Positions 52,242 to 61,602 of a stretch of 64,000 bases of DNA are shown piece after piece (within the stretch, counting starts at the first letter, position 1; every line of letters begins with the position of its first letter). Where the stretch lies: positions 92,838-156,837 of the forward strand of contig JAGCLD010000034.1 in assembly GCA_017647145.1 (NCBI GenBank). The letters are read 5' to 3'. The DNA comes from Paludibacteraceae bacterium (GTDB taxonomy: Bacteria; Bacteroidota; Bacteroidia; Bacteroidales; Paludibacteraceae). Below the pieces are notes generated by a model. That model had not been told where the DNA came from, made no database searches, and was given only the letters and a program-made list of their open reading frames with translations. Both the position numbers and the translations under genes were made by a program.

Positions 52242-53240
52242 ATGGAAAATCAGTCAATGCTATACCCATTTAAGTTTAATCCCATCTTTAAAACCAAAGT
52301 ATGGGGAGGTTCTCGTCTCCCGATTATGGCAGGACAACCTCCAAAGGATGGAGTAGGAGAGAATTGGATTCTCTCAGCACATGGGGAAGATGATTCCTTG
52401 ATTACCAACGGATTTCTTGCTGATAACACTTTGGAAGAACTCATAGAAGTCTATATGGATGAATTAGTGGGAGACAAAGTTTTTGAACAATATCAAAACG
52501 ACTTCCCATTGTTGTTCAAGTTAATCGACGCCCATGACGATTTGTCCATACAAGTACATCCGAACGACGAAATAGCACGAAAAAATCACGGACCGCAAGC
52601 CAACGGTAAAGCGGAAATGTGGTATGTGATGCAAGCAGAACCCGGAGCAAAGTTAGTTGTAGGATTCAAAAATAATATCACACAACAAGAATATGACAGG
52701 GCGGTCAATGATGGCACCATAGAGCAAATGCTACAATGGGTAGAAGTGAAGCCGGGAGATGTGGTTTTCATTCCACCTGGAGTGGTACATGCCATCGGTA
52801 AAGGCATTCTGTTGGCTGAAATACAACAATCTAGCGACATCACGTATCGAATACACGATTACAACAGACGTGATAAAGACGGAAACTTACGACCTCTGCA
52901 CATCAAAGAAGCCCAAGAAGTAGTCTTCCTCGAACTTGTGAATCAACCCACCATTCACTACTCCATGCGCCCTGATGAAGCAACACCATTGGTGCAATGC
53001 GAGTATTTTACAACCAACCTTTTGTCTGTGACATCACGCATGAGGAGAAACTATCAAGACTTAGATAGTTTCGTTGTTCTGCTCTGCACACAAGGTAAGG
53101 CTGAAATATCGGCAATGAACAAAACATACACACTCACTCAAGGAGAACTATTATTCATTCCGGCCTCACTCACAGAAGTCCTGATTCAGACGATGGAACA
53201 AAACACTGACACTAAACTATTAGAAACATACATACCATAA
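52242..53240 (+). CDS. manA: Mannose-6-phosphate isomerase, class I
   Basis: A 332-residue type I phosphomannose isomerase linking fructose 6-phosphate and mannose 6-phosphate, needed for GDP-mannose in surface glycans. Start is the ATG at 52242; the frame also has a TTG at 52233. Cupin motifs: KTKVWGGSRLP, LFKLIDAHDDLSIQVHPND (zinc His), GKAEMWYVMQAEPGAK, and PGDVVFIPPGVVHAIGKG. It is divergent from the polysaccharide export operon, which fits a supply role. Its promoter is a consensus type. Confidence 0.94.
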   Translation: MENQSMLYPFKFNPIFKTKVWGGSRLPIMAGQPPKDGVGENWILSAHGEDDSLITNGFLADNTLEELIEVYMDELVGDKVFEQYQNDFPLLFKLIDAHDDLSIQVHPNDEIARKNHGPQANGKAEMWYVMQAEPGAKLVVGFKNNITQQEYDRAVNDGTIEQMLQWVEVKPGDVVFIPPGVVHAIGKGILLAEIQQSSDITYRIHDYNRRDKDGNLRPLHIKEAQEVVFLELVNQPTIHYSMRPDEATPLVQCEYFTTNLLSVTSRMRRNYQDLDSFVVLLCTQGKAEISAMNKTYTLTQGELLFIPASLTEVLIQTMEQNTDTKLLETYIP

Positions 53241-53288
53241 ACATACAACACTTTACTCACTAATCTTAAATCAAATACACCAAATAGC

Positions 53289-54053
53289 ATGAGAGTTTTT
53301 ATTATTGAAGATGAAATTCCAACCCAAATCAATCTAAAACGAGCATTGCGTCAAAACTTCGATGACGTAGAGTTTGTAGGAACAGCTGATTCAATAGTAT
53401 CTGCAGTAGAATGGCTTTCTGACCCGGACAATCAAACAGACATCGTTTTTATGGACGTGGAGTTGTCTGATGGTGTATGCTTTGAAATCTTCAATAGAGT
53501 GAAAATTGATGCTAAGGTTATCATCACAACAGCCTATGACAATTATGCTATCAAAGCTTTCAAATGTAATTGTGTGGATTATCTACTTAAACCAATTGAC
53601 AATAGAGAACTCGTAGCGGCTGTAGAACGTTGTAGAGCAATGATAGACTCACAACCCATTGATGATGGTATTGAAATCAATCCCATGCCACTTGTCGGCA
53701 TGACCAATAGAGAATACAAACAAAGATTTGTAGTAAAAATTGGTGATCACATCATTGTAATTCCAACAGAAGACATTGCATACTTCATTTCTAAAGAAAA
53801 AACCTCTTACATCATTACAAAAGACGCAAAGTCCTACATTGCCGACTATTCATTGGACACCATAGAAACACTGCTCGACCCAAAACACTTCTTCAGGGTA
53901 TCAAGAGCATGCATCACACACATCTCTGCTATTGCCACAATAGCAAAGCATTTTAGCGGAAGAATACGCATCACGCTCAACCCCAAACAAACTGAAGATG
54001 TGTTCATTAGTAGAGTTCGAACAACTGATTTTATGCGGTGGATAAATGGTTGA
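53289..54053 (+). CDS. LytTR-family response regulator
   Basis: A 254-residue response regulator. The receiver has the acidic pocket IIEDEIP, phospho-acceptor Asp in DIVFMDVEL, the switch TTAYDNYAIKAF and LLKPID. The C-terminal LytTR DNA-binding domain (about 145-254) contains KIGDHIIVIPTEDIAYFISK and HFFRVSRACITHISAI. LytTR regulators usually pair with a 5TM or 7TM histidine kinase next door; none is present. It follows manA by 48 bases and may be in the same transcript. Target genes unknown. Confidence 0.92.
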   Translation: MRVFIIEDEIPTQINLKRALRQNFDDVEFVGTADSIVSAVEWLSDPDNQTDIVFMDVELSDGVCFEIFNRVKIDAKVIITTAYDNYAIKAFKCNCVDYLLKPIDNRELVAAVERCRAMIDSQPIDDGIEINPMPLVGMTNREYKQRFVVKIGDHIIVIPTEDIAYFISKEKTSYIITKDAKSYIADYSLDTIETLLDPKHFFRVSRACITHISAIATIAKHFSGRIRITLNPKQTEDVFISRVRTTDFMRWING

Positions 54054-54096
54054 TAAGTTGTAAGAAGAAAACAAAGACATTTTCCTAAAAAATATG

Positions 54097-54104
54097 TAAA
54101 TTTG
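54097..54104 (+). promoter_or_regulatory. Promoter -7 box of mtaB
   Basis: TAAATTTG. Its final G is also the first base of the hairpin at 54104-54142. No TTG was seen at the -33 distance. Confidence 0.6.
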
Positions 54105-54142
54105 CAACTCCATCATGAGAATGTGGGGTTGCATTTTATTTT
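54104..54142 (+). terminator. Terminator of the LytTR regulator gene
   Basis: GCAACTCC (54104-54111) pairs with GGGGTTGC (54125-54132) with one G-U pair, followed by ATTTTATTTT. It overlaps the mtaB promoter. Confidence 0.68.
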
Positions 54143-54167
54143 GATGATTTGAATAAAACTAAAATAC

Positions 54168-55490
54168 ATGAAGACAGAGAACAACTTGCCGTTACTAGGA
54201 AAAAAAGTAGTATTTACCACACTGGGCTGCAAACTCAATTTTGCAGAAACATCCACCATTGGTAAAATGCTCATACAAATGGGGTGTGAGAGAGCAGGAA
54301 AAACGGATAAAGCTGACATCTGTTTCATTAACACATGTTCAGTCACAGAAGTAGCGAATAGAAAAGGGCGTCAAGCCATCAGTAAATTGAGAAAAAAACA
54401 TCCCGAAGCGATAATCGTGGTTTCAGGATGTTATGCACAACTCAAGCCGGATGAAGTCTTACAATTAGACGGTGTTGACCTTGTGTTAGGCATGAACCAT
54501 AAGTTTGACTTGCCGCAATTATTAACTCAAATAAAAGCCAAATTAGAACAACCTAAAAAAATCATAGCAGAAGACATTCGTAAAGTTATGGATTTCCATG
54601 GTTCATGTTCAGCAGATGACCGCACACGTCATTTCCTGAAAGTACAAGATGGTTGCGATTATTTCTGTACATATTGCACCATCCCATTGGCAAGAGGAAG
54701 AAGTAGAAACGGAAAAATTGAAGACATCCTCAAACAAGCCAAAATGGCTATTGATGAGGGAGCAAGAGAAATTGTCTTGTCTGGAGTGAATATAGGAGAT
54801 TTTGGTAAAACAACAGGGGAAAACTTCTTCCAATTAGTGAAAGCATTAGATGCTGTTGAAGAAAACGTACGCTATCGCATATCAAGCATTGAGCCTAATT
54901 TATTGACGGATGAAATGATTGATTTTCTTGCCACATCTCAACGATTCACACCTCATTTCCATATACCATTACAGAGTGGCTCGGATGCTATGCTTGATAT
55001 CATGCACAGAAGATACCACACAGACCTCTTCGCGCAAAAAGTAAAACGTATTAAGCAGTCTATGCCCCACGCTTTCATTGGAGTGGATGTTATTGTGGGA
55101 GCAAGAGGAGAGACTGAAGAATATTTTGAACAATGCAGAGCCTTCTTGGAAACCTTGGATGTGGCACAATTACACGTCTTTACATATTCCGAGAGAGAAG
55201 GTACACGCATGCTACAAATCCCCTATGTCGTACCTGACAAAGAAAAGAAAAAAAGGAGCGAAATATTACATCAACTCTCCGAGCAAAAGCTGCAAGCATT
55301 CTATCACTCACAGATAGGAACAAATGCAACAGTCTTGTGGGAAAGTAAGGCAATACATGGAAAAATGTATGGATTCACGGAAAACTATCTTAGGGTAATG
55401 ACAGATTATGATGCTAAGAAAGTAAACCGTTTCGAACCCATCCTAATCACAGACCAAAACATAGCTCCTAATCCATCAGCAGAAGCATAA
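54168..55490 (+). CDS. mtaB: tRNA t6A37 methylthiotransferase MtaB
   Basis: A 440-residue radical-SAM methylthiotransferase that converts t6A37 to ms2t6A37 in ANN-decoding tRNAs. N-terminal UPF0004 domain cysteines are in TTLGCKLN, NTCSVTE and SGCYAQ; the radical-SAM cluster is CDYFCTYCTIP; the C-terminus has a TRAM-like domain ending near TDYDAKKVN. The subgroup (MtaB rather than MiaB or RimO) is assigned from the TLGCKLN start. dnaB follows after about 50 bases. Confidence 0.92.
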   Translation: MKTENNLPLLGKKVVFTTLGCKLNFAETSTIGKMLIQMGCERAGKTDKADICFINTCSVTEVANRKGRQAISKLRKKHPEAIIVVSGCYAQLKPDEVLQLDGVDLVLGMNHKFDLPQLLTQIKAKLEQPKKIIAEDIRKVMDFHGSCSADDRTRHFLKVQDGCDYFCTYCTIPLARGRSRNGKIEDILKQAKMAIDEGAREIVLSGVNIGDFGKTTGENFFQLVKALDAVEENVRYRISSIEPNLLTDEMIDFLATSQRFTPHFHIPLQSGSDAMLDIMHRRYHTDLFAQKVKRIKQSMPHAFIGVDVIVGARGETEEYFEQCRAFLETLDVAQLHVFTYSEREGTRMLQIPYVVPDKEKKKRSEILHQLSEQKLQAFYHSQIGTNATVLWESKAIHGKMYGFTENYLRVMTDYDAKKVNRFEPILITDQNIAPNPSAEA

Positions 55491-55541
55491 TTAAAGCAGT
55501 AAAGGTTTAGAATTTAGTAATACAATTTTTAGAAATTATAT

Positions 55542-57086
55542 ATGGCTGAAGCAAGGCAAAATTACAGAAAGAAAAACGACAATAAGTATGTACCTGTCGG
55601 ACCGAATGAAATGGGTAAACTTCCTCCTCAAGCATTAGAACTGGAAGAAGCTGTCCTTGGAGCAATCATGTTGGAAACGAGTGCTCACGCTTTAGTGGCT
55701 GGATTCCTCAGAGATGTTCATTTCTATAAGGAAGCACACCAAATGATTTATCGTGCTGTCACCAGCTTGGTGGCAAAGCAAGAACCGGTGGATATGCACA
55801 CGGTTACCGAACAACTCCGCCGTGACGGAACACTCGAACAAGCAGGTGGCGCTTATTATATTGCATTGCTCACATCTAAAGTATCTTCGTCTGCGCACAT
55901 AGAATTTCATGCACGCATTATTGTACAGAAGTACCTCGCACGCGAACTCATACGCATATCATCATCAGTACAAACCAAAGCGTTTGATGATGCTACCGAT
56001 GTGGATACACTGATACAAGAATCAGGAGATATGATTTTCCACCTTTCACAGCAATCTATGCAACGAAGCATAGTGCAAATCGACCCGGTCATCTCTGAAG
56101 CTATCAATCGAATTAAAGATGCAAATACTAAAGAAGGATCCAGTGGAGTACCTACTGGTTTCAAAGACTTAGATAGAATGACATCTGGTTGGCAACGTTC
56201 TGACCTGATTATCATTGCGGCGCGTCCGGCAATGGGTAAAACAGCATTCGTCTTGTCTATGGCGAAAAACATGGCGGTCGATCATAAAAAAGCAGTGGCA
56301 CTCTTCTCTTTGGAAATGTCAAACGTACAGTTAGTCAACCGTCTCTTGATGAATGTCTGTGAAATCGAAGGGGAGAAAATCAAGAATGGAAAACTCGATT
56401 CATACGAATGGGAACAACTCGAAAAAATGGTTCATAAACTTTATGGAGCGCCTATTTATGTGGACGATACACCTAACTTGTCTATCTTTGAATTGCGCAG
56501 TAAGGCTAAGCAACTTTATCGAGAGAAAAAGCTGGATTGTATCATCATTGACTATTTGCAGTTGATGAATGCCTCAGGAATGAATTTTGGTAGCCGTGAG
56601 CAAGAAGTAAGTATGATTTCTCGCTCCTTGAAAGGATTAGCCAAAGAGTTAGACATTCCTATCATTGCTCTTTCTCAGCTCAATCGTAACGTAGAAGGTC
56701 GTAGCGCAGGAAATGGAGTCGATGGTAAACGTCCACAGTTAAGTGACTTGCGTGAGTCAGGAGCAATTGAGCAAGATGCTGACATGGTGTGCTTCATTCA
56801 CAGACCTGAGTACTATTATCCTAACGAACCGGATTATAAAGGTAAAGCAGTAGTCATTATTGCTAAACATCGTAATGGTCAAGTGGGAGATGTTAATTTA
56901 AGATTCCGAGCTAAATATACCAAGTTCCAAAATCTTAATGACGATGAGACCTCGATAATGAGCTCAAAACTGAATGCGGCCATAGACGAACAGGTAATTA
57001 CAGAGGTAGATAATAATCCAATGAATAATGATGACCCATTGTATGGTGATGCTAATCCTCAAAATTATAATGCTTTCCAATTGTAA
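55542..57086 (+). CDS. dnaB: Replicative DNA helicase DnaB
   Basis: A 514-residue hexameric replicative helicase. The N-terminal primase-interacting domain starts at PPQALELEEAVLGAIML; the RecA-like domain has IIIAARPAMGKTAFVLSMA (Walker A), LDCIIIDYLQLM (Walker B), ALSQLNRNVEGR and the arginine-finger region. There is no intein or frameshift. It unwinds DNA ahead of the fork. The N-terminal tail is basic (RQNYRKKNDNK), and the last 40 residues are acidic and Asn-rich. Confidence 0.96.
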   Translation: MAEARQNYRKKNDNKYVPVGPNEMGKLPPQALELEEAVLGAIMLETSAHALVAGFLRDVHFYKEAHQMIYRAVTSLVAKQEPVDMHTVTEQLRRDGTLEQAGGAYYIALLTSKVSSSAHIEFHARIIVQKYLARELIRISSSVQTKAFDDATDVDTLIQESGDMIFHLSQQSMQRSIVQIDPVISEAINRIKDANTKEGSSGVPTGFKDLDRMTSGWQRSDLIIIAARPAMGKTAFVLSMAKNMAVDHKKAVALFSLEMSNVQLVNRLLMNVCEIEGEKIKNGKLDSYEWEQLEKMVHKLYGAPIYVDDTPNLSIFELRSKAKQLYREKKLDCIIIDYLQLMNASGMNFGSREQEVSMISRSLKGLAKELDIPIIALSQLNRNVEGRSAGNGVDGKRPQLSDLRESGAIEQDADMVCFIHRPEYYYPNEPDYKGKAVVIIAKHRNGQVGDVNLRFRAKYTKFQNLNDDETSIMSSKLNAAIDEQVITEVDNNPMNNDDPLYGDANPQNYNAFQL

Positions 57087-57116
57087 TAAGTAGAGGAGGC
57101 TTTCTTTAAAAAACAT

Positions 57117-57124
57117 TATCTTTG
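57117..57124 (+). promoter_or_regulatory. Promoter -7 box of the GH13 operon
   Basis: TATCTTTG. Transcription from about 57131 gives a leader of about 125 bases that ends in a hairpin next to the start codon. Confidence 0.7.
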
Positions 57125-57206
57125 CAAACAAAATAGGAAAAATTGTGTTGTAATGGATGTGTACATTGCTACATTTTAAGGTATAAATAGTGTAATTTAA
57201 TAATTA

Positions 57207-57244
57207 AGACAATAACCTTGTTTAATTTAAGAAAGGTATTGTCT
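57207..57244 (+). promoter_or_regulatory. Leader hairpin directly upstream of the GH13 start
   Basis: AGACAATA-CCTT (57207-57219, one bulged A) pairs with AAGG-TATTGTCT (57233-57244). The helix ends 13 bases before the ATG at 57258, so it could affect ribosome access. Confidence 0.6.
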
Positions 57245-57257
57245 CAGGAACGTAAAT

Positions 57258-58940
57258 ATGTCAAAATTTGTCATCTATCAAGTCTTGCCTCGTTTATTTG
57301 GCAATTATAATACTACCCGAAAAATGAATGGGGGAATTGAGGAAAACGGGTGTGGAAAATTTAATAGCTTTACACCTAAAGCCTTGAAAGCTATCAAAGA
57401 TTTAGGCGTAACTCACATTTGGTACACCGGGGTAATAGAACACGCAACCCAAACGGATTATACAAAATATTCCATACCTCTTGATCATCCGGCTGTAGTG
57501 AAAGGAAAAGCCGGAAGTCCCTATGCTATAAAGGATTATTATGATGTAGATCCCGACTTGGCTGAAGATGTGCCTAATAGAATGACTGAATTTGAAGACA
57601 TGATTAGAAGAACGCACAAAGAGGGAATGAAAGTTATTATAGATTTTGTGCCAAATCACGTAGCCAGACAATATCATTCGGATGCAAAACCGCAAGGAGT
57701 GGCCGACTTGGGGGAAAACGACCACCAAGAATGGGCATTCTCACCACTCAATAATTTCTATTACATACCCGGAGAACACTTTGCGCCTTCATTTGATGTT
57801 GCAGACTATCAAGAATCCCCGGCCAAAGCCACTGGTAACGATGTCTTTTCTGCACACCCTGATAAAAATGATTGGTATGAAACAGTCAAACTCAATTATG
57901 GAATATTCTACACGGGTGGGGGAGAAAAACAATTTAACCCCACACCTGATACATGGATTAAGATGCGTGATATTGTCATGTATTGGGCTGCTAAAGATAT
58001 TGATGGATTCAGATGTGACATGGCAGAAATGGTACCGGTTGAATTCTGGGAATGGCTTATTCCTCAAGTAAAAAAAGCATACCCACACATCATCTTTATT
58101 GCAGAAGTTTACCAACCTGCCCTCTATTCAACCTACATAAAACAAGGACAATTTGACTATTTATACGACAAGGTAGGATTGTATGATACATTGCGTAATG
58201 TTACCAGTCGTAACTTCCCGGTGGCTGATATCACACATTGCTGGCAGAACTTAAATGATTTGCAAGACTCAATGCTTAATTTCCTCGAAAATCATGACGA
58301 ACAACGAATCGCCTCTGGATTCTTCTCAGGAAGTGGCATGTGTGCTCAACCGGCTATGATTGTGGCTGCTACATTAACAAAAGCTCCTGTCATGATTTAT
58401 GCAGGACAAGAGTTTGGAGAATTGGGAATGGATCATGAAGGATTCAGTGGAATGGATGGACGAACCACTATTTTTGATTATTGGTCAGTCCCTTCTATTG
58501 CTGCTTGGGCGAATGATGGTAAATTCGATGGCAAAAAACTTACACCTGAACAATCGGAGTTACGTCAATTCTACAAAAAACTGTTGCACATCACCTTGGA
58601 GCAAAAGGCAATCACTCAGGGAGTAATGTACGACTTGGAATACGCCCAAGATCCCATACACTTCAACTCTCACGAACATTTCGTTTATGTGAGAAAATAT
58701 CAAGATGAAGTCTTGTTGTTTGTTCTTAATTTCGATGATAAATGTGCGAATATGCGCATCAGAATACCGCAAGAGGCATTCGACTTCCTCCAATGGAAAC
58801 CAAATCAAAACTACAATTACATTGACCTCCTGCAAGAGGAAGACATGGGAACTGCAATATTCTCACCTGACAACGATTTTGCAGTAAAATTGCCCGCATG
58901 GAAAGGTAAAATATTCAAACTGACTTTAAATAATAAATAA
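57258..58940 (+). CDS. Alpha-amylase family glycoside hydrolase (GH13)
   Basis: A 560-residue GH13 enzyme without a signal peptide, so cytoplasmic. The four conserved regions are present: DFVPNH (region I), GFRCDMAEM with the nucleophile Asp (II), FIAEVYQP with the acid/base Glu (III), and FLENHDEQR (IV). An all-beta C-terminal domain closes it. It likely hydrolyses or rearranges alpha-1,4-glucans such as glycogen fragments, adding to the GH57/GT/GH133 block at the other end. The UbiA gene follows after 29 bases. Confidence 0.92.
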   Translation: MSKFVIYQVLPRLFGNYNTTRKMNGGIEENGCGKFNSFTPKALKAIKDLGVTHIWYTGVIEHATQTDYTKYSIPLDHPAVVKGKAGSPYAIKDYYDVDPDLAEDVPNRMTEFEDMIRRTHKEGMKVIIDFVPNHVARQYHSDAKPQGVADLGENDHQEWAFSPLNNFYYIPGEHFAPSFDVADYQESPAKATGNDVFSAHPDKNDWYETVKLNYGIFYTGGGEKQFNPTPDTWIKMRDIVMYWAAKDIDGFRCDMAEMVPVEFWEWLIPQVKKAYPHIIFIAEVYQPALYSTYIKQGQFDYLYDKVGLYDTLRNVTSRNFPVADITHCWQNLNDLQDSMLNFLENHDEQRIASGFFSGSGMCAQPAMIVAATLTKAPVMIYAGQEFGELGMDHEGFSGMDGRTTIFDYWSVPSIAAWANDGKFDGKKLTPEQSELRQFYKKLLHITLEQKAITQGVMYDLEYAQDPIHFNSHEHFVYVRKYQDEVLLFVLNFDDKCANMRIRIPQEAFDFLQWKPNQNYNYIDLLQEEDMGTAIFSPDNDFAVKLPAWKGKIFKLTLNNK

Positions 58941-58969
58941 ACATACATACAACCCATATTGTAATACTT

Positions 58970-59965
58970 ATGAAACACTATTTGGAACTGATACGTTGGA
59001 AAAATCTACTTATTCTGGCTCTCACATTATTCTTGATGCAATACGTTGTAGTCAATCCAACATTGGCTGTCTATGGATGGCAACCTATGCTCAATACCTA
59101 TCAGGTACTTCTGATGATTCTGGCTGGAGTGATGATTGCAGCCGGAGGATATGCAGTCAACGATTACTTTGATGTGAAAATTGACGCAATCAACCGACCG
59201 CTAACACGCATAGTTGGACGTCTCATTGACCGTCAGCAAGCAATTTTGGCTCACCAGATATTAACGGCTGTTGGAGTCGTGGCTGGCCTGTCATTGGCCG
59301 TATGGTTGCGTAGTTTCACGCTGGGAGTACTCTATGTCTTTGTCCCTGGTCTTTTATGGTTCTATTCTGCAAGTTACAAGCGTCAGTTCTTTATCGGAAA
59401 CATCATCGTAGCATTCAATGCAGCCCTCTCCATCATCATTGTTGGAATGGCTAATGTCACTCCTTTGGAAACTACATATGGAGAATTATTACACCACACT
59501 CCTGTGCTGCGACAACTCTATGCGTGGACACTCGGATATGCAATTTTCGCTTTCTTGTGCACGCTCCTACGTGAAATAATCAAAGATGTGGAGGATGAAA
59601 CAGGAGATAGAGAAATGGAATGCCACACACTACCCATTAAATTAGGTATTAACAAGACCAAATATATCCTTTATTCACTCATTGTAGTGATTATTGCCTT
59701 GCTATGCTTGGTGAATTTTCTCTGGCTCCCATTTCCTATTAAGGGAAGTCTCTCCACGCGATATCTTATCTTTGGACTAATCATACCTTTCCTTGTGTTG
59801 GCATATTTGCTGTTTACTGCTAAACGTAAAAATGACTATAAATCTGCATCTTCTATGAGCAAGTTTATCATGCTCTTAGGGCTTCTTTATAGTTTTATTT
59901 ACTATTTCCTTTTAGCAAAGCAATACGGCATTGCTCTCTTCGGACTATTTGTTCTGCAATCATAG
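58970..59965 (+). CDS. UbiA-family prenyltransferase
   Basis: A 331-residue integral membrane prenyltransferase with about eight helices. It has the first aspartate motif NDYFDVKIDAINRP and the second KDVEDETGDREME, both binding magnesium-prenyl diphosphate. Bacteroidota relatives are commonly annotated as geranylgeranylglycerol-phosphate geranylgeranyltransferase, but the acceptor in bacteria is not proven; quinone or lipid precursors are alternatives. It is between GH13 and the sodium symporter on one strand. Confidence 0.88.
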   Translation: MKHYLELIRWKNLLILALTLFLMQYVVVNPTLAVYGWQPMLNTYQVLLMILAGVMIAAGGYAVNDYFDVKIDAINRPLTRIVGRLIDRQQAILAHQILTAVGVVAGLSLAVWLRSFTLGVLYVFVPGLLWFYSASYKRQFFIGNIIVAFNAALSIIIVGMANVTPLETTYGELLHHTPVLRQLYAWTLGYAIFAFLCTLLREIIKDVEDETGDREMECHTLPIKLGINKTKYILYSLIVVIIALLCLVNFLWLPFPIKGSLSTRYLIFGLIIPFLVLAYLLFTAKRKNDYKSASSMSKFIMLLGLLYSFIYYFLLAKQYGIALFGLFVLQS

Positions 59966-60005
59966 TCACATTGTTGCGCCTACTAAGTCTTGCTAATCAT
60001 TGGTC

Positions 60006-61454
60006 ATGTCCAACAGCCTTTCAATCGCATTACTTTTGCTGCTCTATTTCGCAGTACTCATGCTTGTGTCTTTCTTCACAAGTAAAAAGGCTGATAACGA
60101 CACCTTTTTCAGAGCAAGGCGCCGTTCGCCATGGATGATAGTCGCATTTGGCATGATTGGAGCCTCCATCTCTGGAGTCACTGTCGTATCAGTACCCGGG
60201 ATGGTGCAATATCAAGGTTTCACTTACCTCCAAATGTGCATGGGATTCTTCTTGGGATATGTGTTGATTGCCCATCTCTTGCTTCCCCTATATTATCGCC
60301 GCAATTACACATCTATCTATACTTTCCTTGAGGAACGCTTTGGAACTACCTCACATCGTGCAGGAACAGTAGTTTTCTTGATTGGCAAACTCATTAGCGC
60401 AGCCACACGACTCTATCTGGCATGTCTCATTCTGCATCATTTGATATGTAAAGATTGGGGAATACCATTTGTTCTCACTGCGCTCAGCGTTGTACTTCTG
60501 GTTTGGTTATACACCCATTCAGGAGGCATTCGCACAATTGTCTGGACTGACGCACTACAAACATTGTGTTTGCTCATAGCATTAGGAGGAATGTTCTGCC
60601 AAGTATTGCATAATTTAGATATGAATCTCGGACAATTTATGAGTAACATCACTCAACGGGGCTACACCCAATGGTTCGTCTGGGAAGATTGGCTATCCCC
60701 TCAACACTTCTTAAAACAATTCTTAAGTGGAGCATTCATCACCATAGTCATGACAGGACTTGATCAAGACACAATGCAAAAAAACCTCACATGCCGCAAT
60801 TTGCGTGCTGCACAAAAGAATATGTATTCCTATGGCATAACGTTCTTACCCATCAATTTCCTGTTCTTGCTTTTAGGTGCAGCACTCCTGTTGTGGGCAG
60901 AAATGAATGCACTCACCGTCCCGCAGCAAGGCGATCAATTACTGCTCACAATGGTCACATCGGGCGGATTGGGTAGGGGAATCCTCTTTTGTTTTGCACT
61001 GGGAATAGTCGCTGCCGCATTCTCCAGTGCCGACTCAGCAATGACAGCCCTCACCACGGGGGTTTGTGTTGACCTGCTCAATATACAACAAGCCGACCCC
61101 ACAAAAGCAATCAAAATTCGTCGTTACACACACGCTGCAGTCGCATTCGCCATCTTCTTGTCTATATGCCTCCTCTCATGCTCCACATCAGGAACACTCC
61201 TCGATACGCTCTACACACTCGTTAGTTACACCTATGGCCCTCTGCTCGGACTCTATACATTCGGACTATGCACTAAACGCCAGATTAACGACAAACTCAC
61301 ACCCTATATCTGTATCACTGCACCCATCCTATGTGCTGTCATCTCCTTCCTGCTCTACCACTACCTACACTACCAAATGGGCTATGAACTACTCCTGCTC
61401 AATGGCATTCTGACCATCATAGCACTCAGCCTCTCCAACAACCGCACAACATAA
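60006..61454 (+). CDS. Sodium:solute symporter family protein
   Basis: A 482-residue transporter of the SSS family with about 13 membrane helices. The first ATG is 60006; the frame opens at a TTG six bases earlier. Family features include the early GMIGASISGVTVVSVPGMVQYQ, the GLDQDTMQKNLTCRN loop and FSSADSAMTALTTG near helix 8-9, which carries the Na+ site serines. It imports a solute with sodium; related Bacteroidota proteins are annotated for sugars, sialic acid or pantothenate, and the substrate cannot be told here. It lies 40 bases after the UbiA gene. Confidence 0.92.
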   Translation: MSNSLSIALLLLLYFAVLMLVSFFTSKKADNDTFFRARRRSPWMIVAFGMIGASISGVTVVSVPGMVQYQGFTYLQMCMGFFLGYVLIAHLLLPLYYRRNYTSIYTFLEERFGTTSHRAGTVVFLIGKLISAATRLYLACLILHHLICKDWGIPFVLTALSVVLLVWLYTHSGGIRTIVWTDALQTLCLLIALGGMFCQVLHNLDMNLGQFMSNITQRGYTQWFVWEDWLSPQHFLKQFLSGAFITIVMTGLDQDTMQKNLTCRNLRAAQKNMYSYGITFLPINFLFLLLGAALLLWAEMNALTVPQQGDQLLLTMVTSGGLGRGILFCFALGIVAAAFSSADSAMTALTTGVCVDLLNIQQADPTKAIKIRRYTHAAVAFAIFLSICLLSCSTSGTLLDTLYTLVSYTYGPLLGLYTFGLCTKRQINDKLTPYICITAPILCAVISFLLYHYLHYQMGYELLLLNGILTIIALSLSNNRTT

Positions 61455-61460
61455 AGGTTT

Positions 61461-61493
61461 AGTAGGATATTAGTAGGATATTAGTAGGTTATT
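61461..61493. repeat. 11-bp tandem repeat, three units
   Basis: agtaggatatt twice, then agtaggttatt. The reverse complement, AATATCCTACT, differs from the unit at 11099-11142 by one base. It starts 7 bases after the symporter stop and ends 77 bases before the maf -7 box. Confidence 0.9.
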
Positions 61494-61547
61494 ATGCTCC
61501 AACCAACATACCCTAACACACCTAACATCGATCTCCTAACATCCATC

Positions 61548-61577
61548 TTGTAAATCAAGCACATTTCAGTATATTTG
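61548..61577 (+). promoter_or_regulatory. Promoter of maf
   Basis: TTG at 61548-61550, 19-base spacer, TATATTTG at 61570-61577. Confidence 0.8.
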
Positions 61578-61602
61578 CACTCTGCTAACAATTCACAACA
61601 TT

